Positions 38,136 through 47,963 of a DNA stretch of 64,000 bases are shown here, piece by piece. Below the pieces are notes generated by a model. It did no database searches, was not told the DNA's origin, and was given only the letters and a program-made list of their open reading frames with translations. Source of the DNA: Sphingopyxis sp. (lineage in GTDB: Bacteria; Pseudomonadota; Alphaproteobacteria; Sphingomonadales; Sphingomonadaceae); NCBI RefSeq assembly GCF_016463645.1, contig NZ_JAEMQX010000006.1, forward strand, positions 1 to 64,000. Reading direction: 5' to 3'. A program made the translations under genes and the position numbers. The stretch's first letter is position 1. The number at the start of each line of letters is the position of its first letter.

Positions 38136-41100
38136 ATGATTTCGACCAAAGCCCGCTGGGCACGTCACAGCAGCCGCGCCGTATTGGTCCTTGCCGGTAT
38201 CGGTGCGCTGGCCGCGCCGCTTGCTGCGCAGGAAACCCCGGCGGAGGGCACCGCCGCCGCGGCGGGCGAAGACGCGATCATCGTTACCGGCAGCCGTATC
38301 GCGCGCGAAACCTATGACACGCCCGCGCCCGTAATCGGGGTGTCGGCCGAGGATCTGGTCGAGGCGGGCGACAGCGAGCTCAGCGAGACGCTCGCCGACC
38401 TGCCGCAACTATCGTCGACCACCAATGATTCGACCGTCACCGGCAACACCCAGAATTCGGGCCTCAGCTCGATCGAGCTGCGCAACCTCGGCGCGAACCG
38501 TACGCTCGTCCTCATCGACGGTCGCCGCACCGTGTCGAACTCGGGGATCATCAACCTGGTCAGCCTGTCGACGATCCCCACCGACTTCGTCGACCGGGTC
38601 GAGATCGTTACCGGTGGCACCTCGTCGGTCTATGGTTCGGATGCGGTGGCGGGCGTCGTCAACATCATCACCAAGAAGAACGAACGCGGGCTGACCTTGC
38701 GCGCACGCACCGGCATCACCTCGCGGGGCGACGGACAGGAACTCACGCTCGGCGCGACCTGGGGCACGCGCTTCGCCGACGGGCGCGGCTATTTCCTCGT
38801 GAGCGGCACCTACGACCGCGACTGGGGCATCCGCGCGACCGACCGCGAATGGGCGGTGCGGCCGGTTTCCTACGAATATGATTTCGACACCGGCCGCAAC
38901 ATGTTCGAAGGCGTCTATCTGAACGCCAGCGGCGTCCCGACGAGCGGATCGCAGCCCGCCTCCTCCTTCCCGCCGCTGAGCATGAGCGATCTCAGCAGCT
39001 TCATCCCCGGCGGCGTCTTTTCGGGCGGCAACTCGTCGCGCGACCGTTTCTATCGGAACGGCCAACTGGTCCCCCTCGGCCCCGACGTGCAGACCGGCGA
39101 GCCGATCGACGTGGGGACGACCGACAATGGCAACACCGGCTATTTCCTCCCGAACCGCGACGGTTACAACCAGCGCACCGGCCGCTCACTGATCCTTGCG
39201 CGCAAGCGCTATCTCGGCGCCGCCAAGCTCGATTTCGAATTTTCCGATAATCTCGAAGGCTTCGCGCAGGTTCAATATTCGCGGATCGATTCGGGCGAGA
39301 CGCGCGAATCCTACGGTATCGGCTGGGATTCGACGTTCCCGATCACCGATCCCGTCACCGGGATCACGACCGAAATCGAATATGGCAAGATTCCCTGCCG
39401 CCGCGCACCCGGCCCCTGCAACCCGTTCGTCCCGCCTGAGCTGCGCGGTTCGGAAACGCCGTCGACCGGCGCCGGCATCGCCTGGGATCGCCGCTTCGAC
39501 GAGGTTGGCGGCCAGATCACCGAGAACAAGCGCGAGACGATCCGCAGCTGGGCGGGGTTGCGCGGCAAGATTTCGGACAGCTGGAACTGGGAGGCCAGCG
39601 TCGGTTTCGGCCAGTATAAGCAGGACCAGTGGCGCCGCAATGAGATCAACGGGCTCAACCTGATCCAGGCGCTCAATGCCGAAACGGGGCCGAGCGGCCC
39701 GCAGTGCGTCGACGCCGATGCGCGCGCCGCGGGCTGCGTCGCGATCGACCTGTTCGGCGAGGGATCGATCACCCCCGAGATGGCAAACTGGATTCGCGCC
39801 GACCTGCATCAGGACCTGACGATCCGCCAATATACCGGACAGGCGTTCGTGACCGGCGAACTGCTCCAGCTCCCCGCGGGGCCGGTCGCCGCTGCCTTTG
39901 GCGTCGATTTCCGCAAGGACAGCCAGCAATTGCGCGGCGACCTTCTGGCGCAGACCGGCGGGACCACCGGCAATGCGATCCCCGACTTCGGCGGGTCGAT
40001 CAGCGCCTATGAAGGCTATGGCGAAGTCAGCGTGCCGCTGCTCAAGGATGCGCCGGGCGCCTATCTGCTCAGCGTCGATGCCTCGGCGCGTGTCGCGCAC
40101 TATGACATCGACAATGTCGGTACGGTGCTGAGCTACCGCGGCGGCATTCAATATGCGCCGATTCCCGATATCCGCTTCCGCGCCCAGTTCGCCCGCGCCC
40201 AGCGTGCGCCCGACATCGCGGAGCTCTATTCGCCGCCGCGCGGCAATTTCGAGGCCGCCGACGATCTGTGCGACGGGATAACGCCGACGACCGCCGGCCG
40301 CCTGGCCGCCAATTGCCGGCTCGATCCGGGCATTCAGGCGCTTTTCGCGCGGCAAGCCAGTCAAAATCAGGAGCAGCTCTACGAGCAGGCGGGCAACAAC
40401 ATCTACAGCCCCAACGGCGGCAACCTCGATCTCAAGGAGGAAACCGCCGATACGCTGACGCTCGGGGCGGTTTTCGCGCCGCGCTTCATCCCCGGGCTGT
40501 CGCTCGCGGTCGATTATTACGACATCAGCATCAAGGATGCGATCGACGCCTATTCGAACCGCGACACACAACTGCAATGCTATGACGTCGACGTTCCGGC
40601 GGCGGAGAATCCGTTCTGCGCCGATATCACCCGCAATCCCGTGAACGGCCAGATCGTCTCGCTCGTCCAGCGGCAGGCGAACCTCGCGAGCTTCGATACG
40701 ACGGGGATCGACGTCGCGTTCAACTACCGCTTCCGCCTCGACGACGCGCTCGGCATCCCCGGCCGGTTCGACCTGCGCTATGACGGGACGCACGTGTTGA
40801 AGCAGAAACAGCGCTTCCAGGGTCTCGACGGCGTCGTCACCAATGATTTCGCCGGCGATCTTCAGAACGGCAGCTTCAAATATCGCGCGCGGGGTTCGCT
40901 CGCCTGGACGGTCGACAAGTTCCGCATTCGCTGGACGACGACCTATTACGGCAAGATCAACGACAGCAATCATCTGCGCGACGATTATCTCGCGCTGCTC
41001 GAAACCAATCCGAATGCCGAGGTGCCGATCTTCCTCAACATCGGCGACGTGTGGGAGCACGACCTGTTCCTGTCGTTCGACCTCGATACCGGCGGCAAGG

Positions 41101-41252
41101 AATTCCGTCTTTATGGCGGGGTGAACAATCTGTTCGATTCGACCAGCCCCTTCCTGCCGAGCGGGACCGAAAGCGGCCGATTGACCAACCAGAACGGCGT
41201 CTATGATATTGCCGGCCGTCGCTTCTATGTCGGCGCAACGGTGAAATTCTGA
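38136..41252 (+). CDS. TonB-dependent receptor (long form)
   Basis: DAIIVTGSRIARETYDTPAPVIGVSAEDL; LGANRTLVLIDGRRTV; C-terminal RRFYVGATVKF. Confidence 0.95.
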   Translation: MISTKARWARHSSRAVLVLAGIGALAAPLAAQETPAEGTAAAAGEDAIIVTGSRIARETYDTPAPVIGVSAEDLVEAGDSELSETLADLPQLSSTTNDSTVTGNTQNSGLSSIELRNLGANRTLVLIDGRRTVSNSGIINLVSLSTIPTDFVDRVEIVTGGTSSVYGSDAVAGVVNIITKKNERGLTLRARTGITSRGDGQELTLGATWGTRFADGRGYFLVSGTYDRDWGIRATDREWAVRPVSYEYDFDTGRNMFEGVYLNASGVPTSGSQPASSFPPLSMSDLSSFIPGGVFSGGNSSRDRFYRNGQLVPLGPDVQTGEPIDVGTTDNGNTGYFLPNRDGYNQRTGRSLILARKRYLGAAKLDFEFSDNLEGFAQVQYSRIDSGETRESYGIGWDSTFPITDPVTGITTEIEYGKIPCRRAPGPCNPFVPPELRGSETPSTGAGIAWDRRFDEVGGQITENKRETIRSWAGLRGKISDSWNWEASVGFGQYKQDQWRRNEINGLNLIQALNAETGPSGPQCVDADARAAGCVAIDLFGEGSITPEMANWIRADLHQDLTIRQYTGQAFVTGELLQLPAGPVAAAFGVDFRKDSQQLRGDLLAQTGGTTGNAIPDFGGSISAYEGYGEVSVPLLKDAPGAYLLSVDASARVAHYDIDNVGTVLSYRGGIQYAPIPDIRFRAQFARAQRAPDIAELYSPPRGNFEAADDLCDGITPTTAGRLAANCRLDPGIQALFARQASQNQEQLYEQAGNNIYSPNGGNLDLKEETADTLTLGAVFAPRFIPGLSLAVDYYDISIKDAIDAYSNRDTQLQCYDVDVPAAENPFCADITRNPVNGQIVSLVQRQANLASFDTTGIDVAFNYRFRLDDALGIPGRFDLRYDGTHVLKQKQRFQGLDGVVTNDFAGDLQNGSFKYRARGSLAWTVDKFRIRWTTTYYGKINDSNHLRDDYLALLETNPNAEVPIFLNIGDVWEHDLFLSFDLDTGGKEFRLYGGVNNLFDSTSPFLPSGTESGRLTNQNGVYDIAGRRFYVGATVKF

Positions 41253-42241
41253 TGCGAAACGCAAAACATCGAGCTTCGGGGCGTCTATCCACTGGATCCC
41301 TGAGGGCCATGTCGGGAGCGGTGCTGCTGGCGCTGGCAGGGTGCGCGCCCGGCCAGGCGGTCGCCAGTACCGCCCCGCATGGTGAGGCGGCGGCAAGCGC
41401 GCCCGCGCCGACCGCATCGTCGACCCCGCCCGCAAAGACGGCGCCGAAGACGATCCTGTTCATCGGCAACAGTTTCACGCAGGGGGCCCATTCGGCCGCC
41501 CGCAACTGGCGCGCGGGGTCGGTCACCGATCTCAACAACGCGGGCTATGGCGGCGTGCCCGCGCTGTTCAAGCTGTTCGCCGAGCAGGCGGGGCTCGACT
41601 ATGACGTCAGCCTCGAAACGCAGGGCGGAAAGTCGCTGGGCTTCCACTATGACGAACGGCGCCAGCTGTTCGACCGGTCGTGGGACATCGTCGTGCTGCA
41701 GGAATTCAGCACGCTCGACCGCGCGAAGCCCGGCGACCCCACCGATTATATGCGCAACATTGACCGGCTCGCAGCGCTGTTCAAGGCGCGCAATCCTGCG
41801 GTCGATATTCGTCTTGCGGCGACATGGACGCGCGCCGACCAGACCTACAAGTCCGGGGGGCATTGGTATGGGAAACCGGTGACGGCGATGGCCGATGACC
41901 TCCGCGCCGCAGCCGACCGTGCACGATCCGCCAATCCGTCCGTGGCGGGTATCGTGCCGGTCGGCCAGGCCTGGAACCGTGCGATGACGTCGGGTGTCGC
42001 CGACCCCAATCCCTATGACGGGATCGGCTATGGTCAGCTCGATCTCTGGGCGTACGACCATTATCACGCCAGCGTCGCGGGCTATTATCTCTCGGCGCTC
42101 GTCACTTTCGGCGCGATTACCGGAATCGACCCGACGACGCTCGGAGCGAAGGAAAAGGGTGCCGACGAACTGGGATTGTCGGACGCGCAGGCGGCCGCCT
42201 TGCAGCGCGTCGCTCGGGATACGCTCGCGAACGGATCATAG
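41252..42241 (+). CDS. putative SGNH/GDSL-type hydrolase lipoprotein
   Basis: ALAGCAPG lipobox; TILFIGNSFTQG; start overlaps TBDR stop (TGATG). Confidence 0.65.
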   Translation: MRNAKHRASGRLSTGSLRAMSGAVLLALAGCAPGQAVASTAPHGEAAASAPAPTASSTPPAKTAPKTILFIGNSFTQGAHSAARNWRAGSVTDLNNAGYGGVPALFKLFAEQAGLDYDVSLETQGGKSLGFHYDERRQLFDRSWDIVVLQEFSTLDRAKPGDPTDYMRNIDRLAALFKARNPAVDIRLAATWTRADQTYKSGGHWYGKPVTAMADDLRAAADRARSANPSVAGIVPVGQAWNRAMTSGVADPNPYDGIGYGQLDLWAYDHYHASVAGYYLSALVTFGAITGIDPTTLGAKEKGADELGLSDAQAAALQRVARDTLANGS

Positions 42242-42494
42242 GCCCTTGTCGAAATGGGGAGCCGGACAGGTAGGATGCTCGCCTGCCAATTCGTTGGCCG
42301 CAGGGAGAAACCGGAAAAACCCCTGCGTTCATCATCTCTGTCGCGTCCGATTAACACGGCTCCGCAAGTTCGCGCATTGTCCGATGCGGTCGGGACGAAC
42401 CGCGCGAGGAGGGGGAAGAGTGCGCGATCCATCTCGACAGGCAGGTTAGAGCAGCGTGCATCGATCCCGGTAAGGTTCGAGATTTGACCGGCCG

Positions 42495-42530
42495 ATTGTA
42501 CCAACGGCATCGGAAGGCCGGATGGTACAG
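42495..42530. promoter_or_regulatory. inverted GGTACA sites (ATTGTACCAA ... TGGTACAG)
   Basis: Inverted repeat upstream of the SDR-led cluster; GGTAC(A/T)G also occurs twice upstream of the MocR gene. Confidence 0.35.
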
Positions 42531-42629
42531 TGGCTTTCGCACCTCTCAGGTCTGCAGTCATCCGGGCCGCCCGGCTACTCCCGAGGCAACGGACGCATTC
42601 GGCGTCGTCGCAGGGAAAGGGCAAAAGCC

Positions 42630-43388
42630 ATGAAGATCGTCGTGATCGGCGGAACCGGGCTCATTGGTTCAAAGGTCGTCAGCAAACTCAACGCACTGGG
42701 GCATCAGACGATCGCCGCCGCTCCCAATACCGGCGTCAACACGCTGACCGGCGAAGGTCTGGCCGAGGCGCTTGCCGGCGCTGACGTGGTCGTCGATCTC
42801 GCCAACTCGCCGACCTTCGACGAGGCCGCGATCGATTTCTTCAAGACGGCGGGCCGGAATGTCGCCGAGGCCGAAAAGGCCGCAGGCGTCGGCCATCATA
42901 TCGCGCTGTCGGTCGTCGGCACCGAAAAAATGGGGGTCAGCCCCTATTTTCTCGCCAAGCAGGCGCAGGAAAAGCTGATCCGTGAAAGCGGAATTCCCTA
43001 CACGATCATCCACGCGACGCAGTTCATGGAATTCCTCCGCGGCATCGGTCAGTCGGCGGTGGTCGGCGACGAGGTCCGCCTCTCGCATGCTTACATTCAG
43101 CCGATGGCGGCCGAGGATGTCGCCGACGCGGTGACCGCGGTTGCGGTCGCCGAACCCGCGAACCGGATCGTCGAGATCGGCGGGCCCGAGAAGTTCCACC
43201 TCGACGAAATCATCGGCAAGGTGATGGCATTCGATGGTGACAAGCGCCCGATCGTGGTCGACCCCGAGGCGCGTTATTTCGGCCTGCGGCTCGAGGATGA
43301 CTCGTTGACTCCGGGCCCCGGCGCGAAGCTCGGTTCGACGCGCTTCGACTGGTGGCTCGAAAACGTCCCGCCGCCGCCGAGGAAGTAG
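42630..43388 (+). CDS. SDR / NAD(P)-binding (NmrA-like) protein
   Basis: MKIVVIGGTGLIGSKVVSKLNALGHQTIAAAPNTGVNTLTGEG. Confidence 0.88.
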   Translation: MKIVVIGGTGLIGSKVVSKLNALGHQTIAAAPNTGVNTLTGEGLAEALAGADVVVDLANSPTFDEAAIDFFKTAGRNVAEAEKAAGVGHHIALSVVGTEKMGVSPYFLAKQAQEKLIRESGIPYTIIHATQFMEFLRGIGQSAVVGDEVRLSHAYIQPMAAEDVADAVTAVAVAEPANRIVEIGGPEKFHLDEIIGKVMAFDGDKRPIVVDPEARYFGLRLEDDSLTPGPGAKLGSTRFDWWLENVPPPPRK

Positions 43389-43418
43389 AGGCATCAGCGA
43401 TTGAAGGGGAAAGCAATA

Positions 43419-43843
43419 TGCTCAGGACCATCTGTATCTGGACCGCCGTCATTCTGGGGATCGGCGCCGAAGCGAACGGGCTCTTCATGCTCTGGTCGCC
43501 CGGCGACTGGTATCTCGCAGTGCCGGGCGTCACCACAACGGGCCCGTTCAATCAGCATTTCATTCGCGATATCGGGCTGATCTTCCTGTTTGTGGGAACA
43601 TCGCTGCTCGTCGGCGCCTTCCGCCCGCAACATCGCGTGCTGCTGTGGACGACCGCGACGTTGTGGCTATGGGGCCATGCGTTCTTCCACTTCTGGGAAG
43701 TCACGGTCGGTATCTGCGGTCCCGATGCGATCGCCCGTGATTTTCCGGCCGTCACCTTGCCCGCGATTCTCACGGGATTGTTGAGCTTCTGGGCCATCGC
43801 CGATGCGCGGCAGGAGCATTCACGCACTCTTGCCGCCCTCTAA
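43419..43843 (+). CDS. small integral membrane protein (~4 TM)
   Basis: MLRTICIWTAVILGIGAEANGLFMLWSPGDWYLAVPG; hydrophobic segments. Confidence 0.7.
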
Positions 43844-43869
43844 TCCCCATGAAGAACAAGGAGAAAACA

Positions 43870-44328
43870 ATGACTCCCCGTATGAATATCTTCCAGGCCG
43901 CACCCGATGCGATGAAGGCCATGCTCGCCCTCGAGGCCACGTTCGAAAATTCGGGCCTCGACCATGGCCTCCTCGAACTGGTGAAGCTGCGCGCATCGCA
44001 GATCAACGGCTGCGCTTTCTGCATCCATATGCACGTCACCGACGCTGTGAAACATGGCGAAAGCAATATGCGGATCCACCTGCTCGACGCCTGGCGCGAA
44101 TCGCCGCTCTATACCGACCGTGAACGCGCGGCGCTGAACTGGACCGAGAAGCTGACCCGGATTGGCAAGACACACGGGCCGGATGCCGATTACGAGATGC
44201 TGAAGGCGCATTTCGACGACAAGCAGGTCGCCTACCTCACCGTCGCGATCGCCGCGATCAACTTCTGGAACACCGTCCAGATCAGCCTGCGTGCCGTTCA
44301 TCCCGTCGAGCAGGCAGCCGCGGCGTAA
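43870..44328 (+). CDS. carboxymuconolactone decarboxylase / AhpD-like protein
   Basis: LELVKLRASQINGCAFCIHMHVTDAVKHGES (CxxC...H motif). Confidence 0.92.
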   Translation: MTPRMNIFQAAPDAMKAMLALEATFENSGLDHGLLELVKLRASQINGCAFCIHMHVTDAVKHGESNMRIHLLDAWRESPLYTDRERAALNWTEKLTRIGKTHGPDADYEMLKAHFDDKQVAYLTVAIAAINFWNTVQISLRAVHPVEQAAAA

Positions 44329-44340
44329 CGAGCCCCCGGG

Positions 44341-44411
44341 TGCCGGACACCTGACCCTGCCGTCCGGCATCGACCCGCCGCCGGGACACCGCCCTCCGGT
44401 GTCCCGGCGGC
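44341..44411. terminator. tandem hairpins in intergenic space (possible attenuator/processing element)
   Basis: TGCCGGAC/GTCCGGCA (44341-44369) and a 15-bp perfect stem GCCGCCGGGACACCG/CGGTGTCCCGGCGGC (44377-44411, 5-nt loop). Confidence 0.6.
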
Positions 44412-44431
44412 CCCCAGTCAGGAGATGATCG

Positions 44432-45016
44432 ATGAAGCTCTATTATTGTCCCTGGGCCTGCAGCCTTGCCGCCCATATCGTGCTGCACGAGGTCGGCGTC
44501 CCGTTCGGGAATGAGAGCGTCGACATCCGCACCAAGGTCACGGCGGACGGCACCGATTTCAACAAGGTCACGCCCAAGGGCTATGTCCCCGCGCTCCAGC
44601 TCGACAATGGCGAGATCGTCACCGAGAATATCGCCGTGCTCGACTATCTCGCGGGCGTCTATCCGCAGTTCGGGGTCGATGGCGCGCTTGGCCGGACCCG
44701 GCTGGTCGAGGCGCTCGCCTATATCTCGACCGAACTCCACAAGAGCTTCAAGCCCTTCTGGCATAATGGTACCGACGAGCAGAAGGCGGCCGCGAGCGCC
44801 TATATCACCGCGCGGATGCGCTATCTCGGAGACACGATCAAGGGCGACTATCTTTTCGGTGACCAGCCGACCGTCGCCGACTTCTATCTGTTCGTGAACA
44901 CGCGCTGGGCCGAACGTTTCGGCGTTGAAATCCCGCCCGCGATCGCCGCGATCCACGAACGGCTGAACGCGCGTCCGGCGGTGCAGGCGACGCTGAAGGC
45001 CGAAGGTCTCGCCTGA
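44432..45016 (+). CDS. glutathione S-transferase (GstA-like)
   Basis: MKLYYCPWACSLAAHIVLHEVGVPFGNESVDI. Confidence 0.92.
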   Translation: MKLYYCPWACSLAAHIVLHEVGVPFGNESVDIRTKVTADGTDFNKVTPKGYVPALQLDNGEIVTENIAVLDYLAGVYPQFGVDGALGRTRLVEALAYISTELHKSFKPFWHNGTDEQKAAASAYITARMRYLGDTIKGDYLFGDQPTVADFYLFVNTRWAERFGVEIPPAIAAIHERLNARPAVQATLKAEGLA

Positions 45017-45097
45017 CGGCGGCGCTTCGCTTCCTCTCGTCCTCTGGTATTTTGTGCTACCGATCACCGATCAGACTGGCAACGACCGGAGATTGTG

Positions 45098-46300
45098 ATG
45101 CCGACGCGTCCGTTCGACTTTCCCAACGCCAACGGCGATCTCCTGTCGGGGCGCCTCGAATTGCCCGTCGGATCGACGAAGGCGTGGGCACTCTTCGCGC
45201 ATTGCTTCACTTGCGGAAAGGATAACAAGGCCGCGGTACGGATTTCGCGCCGCCTCGCCGGTGCGGGCATCGGCGTGCTGCGGTTCGATTTTACCGGCCT
45301 TGGCGCTAGCGAGGGCGATTTCGGGTCGTCGGGTTTCAGTCACAATGTGAAGGATCTGGTGGCCGCTGCCGATGCGATGACCGCCGCGGGCATGCCGCCG
45401 ATGCTGCTCGTCGGGCACAGTCTGGGTGGCGCGGCCGTCCTCGCCGCGGCCGGGTCGCTGCCCGGCATCCACGCGGTCGCGACCATCGCCGCGCCTTTCG
45501 ACGTCGAACATGTTCTGACCCAGTTCGATCCCGAAGCGCTGGCGAAGGTCGAAACCGAGGGGCGCGGGATGGTGTCGATCGGTAGCCGTCCCTTCCTCGT
45601 AGGCCGCGAGCTTGTCGTCAACCTCCGCGAGCAGGATCAGGGTGCGCGCGTCGCTGGTCTGAAACGCCCGCTGCTGTTGCTCCATTCGCCGATCGATCAG
45701 GTGGTCGGCATCGAGAATGTGACGAGCCTCTATCTTGCGGCCAGGCATCCCAAGAGCTTCGTGTCGCTCGACGGCGCTGACCATCTGCTGAGCAATGCGC
45801 GCGACGCGGACTTCGCGGCCGACATGATTTCGGCCTGGGCCGGTCGCTATTTGCCCGCGATGCCGCCGACGGCGGAAAGCCGCTTCGATGCCGAGGCGGA
45901 AGAGACACGGCTCGGCAAGTTCCAGCTGGCGATGCGCGCGGGCAAAGCCGCCTTTATCGCCGACGAACCCGAAAGCGTCGGTGGCCTGGGGTCGGGACCG
46001 ACCCCCTTCAACCTCCTTTCGTCCGCGCTCGCCGCGTGCACGACGATGACGCTGCGTCTCTATGCCGACCGCAAGGGCTGGCCCGTCGATCGCATCCGTA
46101 CCGGCGTGACGCACCGGAAGGAGAAGGATCAGGAAAAACCGGACATTTTCAGCCGCCGCGTCGAGATCGAGGGCGATCTGGATGAGGCGCAGCACGCCGA
46201 ACTGATCGGCGTTGCGGATCGTTGCCCGGTGCATCGTACGCTCGAAACCGGCTCACGCTTCGAGCCCACCGAGGCCGGGTGGACGACGGGAGAAGAATAA
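45098..46300 (+). CDS. bifunctional alpha/beta hydrolase - OsmC family protein
   Basis: N-terminal hydrolase LVGHSLGGAAVLAAAG; C-terminal OsmC GPTPFNLLSSALAACTTMTLRLYADRKGWPV; CPVHRTLE. Confidence 0.9.
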   Translation: MPTRPFDFPNANGDLLSGRLELPVGSTKAWALFAHCFTCGKDNKAAVRISRRLAGAGIGVLRFDFTGLGASEGDFGSSGFSHNVKDLVAAADAMTAAGMPPMLLVGHSLGGAAVLAAAGSLPGIHAVATIAAPFDVEHVLTQFDPEALAKVETEGRGMVSIGSRPFLVGRELVVNLREQDQGARVAGLKRPLLLLHSPIDQVVGIENVTSLYLAARHPKSFVSLDGADHLLSNARDADFAADMISAWAGRYLPAMPPTAESRFDAEAEETRLGKFQLAMRAGKAAFIADEPESVGGLGSGPTPFNLLSSALAACTTMTLRLYADRKGWPVDRIRTGVTHRKEKDQEKPDIFSRRVEIEGDLDEAQHAELIGVADRCPVHRTLETGSRFEPTEAGWTTGEE

Positions 46301-46398
46301 CTCCGCTTAGTGCAGGGCGATTGTCGCTTCTCGGTCCTGCCGCTCCTTTTCGGGGCGGGATAGGACAGGTCAACAGTCGAATTGCAGAGAGGAGCGCC

Positions 46399-47148
46399 AT
46401 GAAGATCACCGTCATCGGGGGCACCGGACTCATCGGGCGCCGGCTCGCCGCGCATCTGCGCGATGCGGGGCACGAGGTCTTCGCGGCGGCGCGCTCGACC
46501 GGTGTGAACACGATCAGCGGCGAAGGGCTGGCGGCGGCGCTGGAGGGGGTGGAGGTGGTCGTCGATGCCTCCAATTCGGGCTATGGCGATGCTGCCGATA
46601 TGCAACGCTTCTTCGCCATGTCGACCGCAAATCTCCTTACTGCGGCGCGTGCGGCGTCGGTCGGTCATTTCATTGCCCTGTCGGCGGTCGGCGCCGATAC
46701 GCTGAAGGACGGCTATTTCCGGGCCAAGCGCGGCCAGGAAGAACGGATATGCGATGCGGGTATACCCTTCACCATCGTCCGCTCGACCCCCTTTTTCGAG
46801 TTCATCTACAAGATCGTCGATGCCGGCGGCGATGGCGACCGGATGCGGCTGGCACCCGTCACCATGCAGCCGATCGCGGCGGACGATGTGGTCAAGACGC
46901 TGGCCGGTTTCGTGACCCGCGAACCGGCGAACGACATCGTCGAGATTGCCGGACCCGATATATTCGGACTTGCGGACCTCGCGCTCGAAATCCTGACCGC
47001 GAACGAGGATCCGCGCTGGATATCGGTCGATCCCGACGCGCACTATTTCGGGGCGAGTTTCGACGGCGAGCCGCTTACCTGTAGCCGTCCGCAAGCCGCA
47101 CCGACGCGGTTCGAGGACTGGCTGCGTGACTGGATCGCGTTCGCCTGA
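46399..47148 (+). CDS. SDR / NAD(P)-binding (NmrA-like) protein, paralogue of 42630-43388
   Basis: MKITVIGGTGLIGRRLAAHLRDAGHEVFAAARSTGVNTISGEG. Confidence 0.88.
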   Translation: MKITVIGGTGLIGRRLAAHLRDAGHEVFAAARSTGVNTISGEGLAAALEGVEVVVDASNSGYGDAADMQRFFAMSTANLLTAARAASVGHFIALSAVGADTLKDGYFRAKRGQEERICDAGIPFTIVRSTPFFEFIYKIVDAGGDGDRMRLAPVTMQPIAADDVVKTLAGFVTREPANDIVEIAGPDIFGLADLALEILTANEDPRWISVDPDAHYFGASFDGEPLTCSRPQAAPTRFEDWLRDWIAFA

Positions 47149-47152
47149 CCGA

Positions 47153-47575
47153 TCAGCCGACGCGGTTGATTCGCACAATCGTGTTCTCGTCGACCATATT
47201 GTCGAACCAGGTGATCAGGACCGAACGCAGCAGCACCTCGTTCGATGCCTCCGCGAACAGCGTGAGGGATGCGTGGAGTTTGGCCGCATCGACATCGCCG
47301 AACATCTCGCGCGCGGTCGTCCGGACGAGGCGGAAGAGCGTTTCCACGCATTCGCGGTACCGGTTTCCGAGAAGCGGAAAATCCAGATAGGCGCGGGCCT
47401 CGTCCAGCGAGGACAGGGCGTAGATGCTGCCATCGCCTGCATCCGCTCCCAGACGCGGAAAGATGAAATCCATATAGGGCGTGCACATCGCGCCGCGGCG
47501 GAGGATGTCGATCGCGTCGTCATAGGCATCGGCCTGCGCGGCGATGAAACGCTCGAGATTATATTCGTCAACCAT
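47153..47575 (-). CDS. DUF1810-like family protein
   Basis: MVDEYNLERFIAAQADAYDDAIDILRRGAMCTPYMDFIFPRLG; IYALSSLDEARAYLDFPLLGNRYRECVETL. Confidence 0.7.
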   Translation of the reverse strand: MVDEYNLERFIAAQADAYDDAIDILRRGAMCTPYMDFIFPRLGADAGDGSIYALSSLDEARAYLDFPLLGNRYRECVETLFRLVRTTAREMFGDVDAAKLHASLTLFAEASNEVLLRSVLITWFDNMVDENTIVRINRVG

Positions 47576-47583
47576 GGCGGCGA

Positions 47584-47868
47584 TCAACCGGCGACGACGT
47601 CGGAAAATTCGGGATGCCGACCGAAAAAATTGACCATGAACTGGCAGCGCAGCACGGCCTTGCGTCCCGCCTGCCGCATCAGATGGACGGCGCCTTCGGC
47701 GAGCTGCGAGGCGATGCCCATGCCCCAGAATTCGGACGGTACCTCTGTGTGGATCAATACCAGCCGGCCTTCGTCATCGATCCTGTAAAAGGCCGACGCG
47801 GTCGAGCCATCGGGCAGATCGAGCTCGAAACAGCGCTTTTCGACATTGTCGACGACTTCGGCGTCCAT
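47584..47868 (-). CDS. GNAT family N-acetyltransferase (YjdJ-type)
   Basis: AFYRIDDEGRLVLIHTEVPSEFWGMGIASQLAEGAVHLMRQ. Confidence 0.82.
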   Translation of the reverse strand: MDAEVVDNVEKRCFELDLPDGSTASAFYRIDDEGRLVLIHTEVPSEFWGMGIASQLAEGAVHLMRQAGRKAVLRCQFMVNFFGRHPEFSDVVAG

Positions 47869-47963
47869 GGCAGCTTGCCCTTGCTTGAGGAAGACATGGA
47901 CAGCCTAGGCCTGCCGCAGCACCGCGACAGACCCAAGGGCTGGCGATATGATTGTACTATCGC

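Noticed and set aside
39186-41435. 749-aa minus-strand ORF under the long TBDR
   Set aside because: Shadow of the plus-strand TBDR; no family motifs
42242-42629. Possible integration site or small ncRNA in the ~390-bp gap
   Set aside because: No tRNA, direct repeats or integrase; only short GGTACA boxes are distinctive
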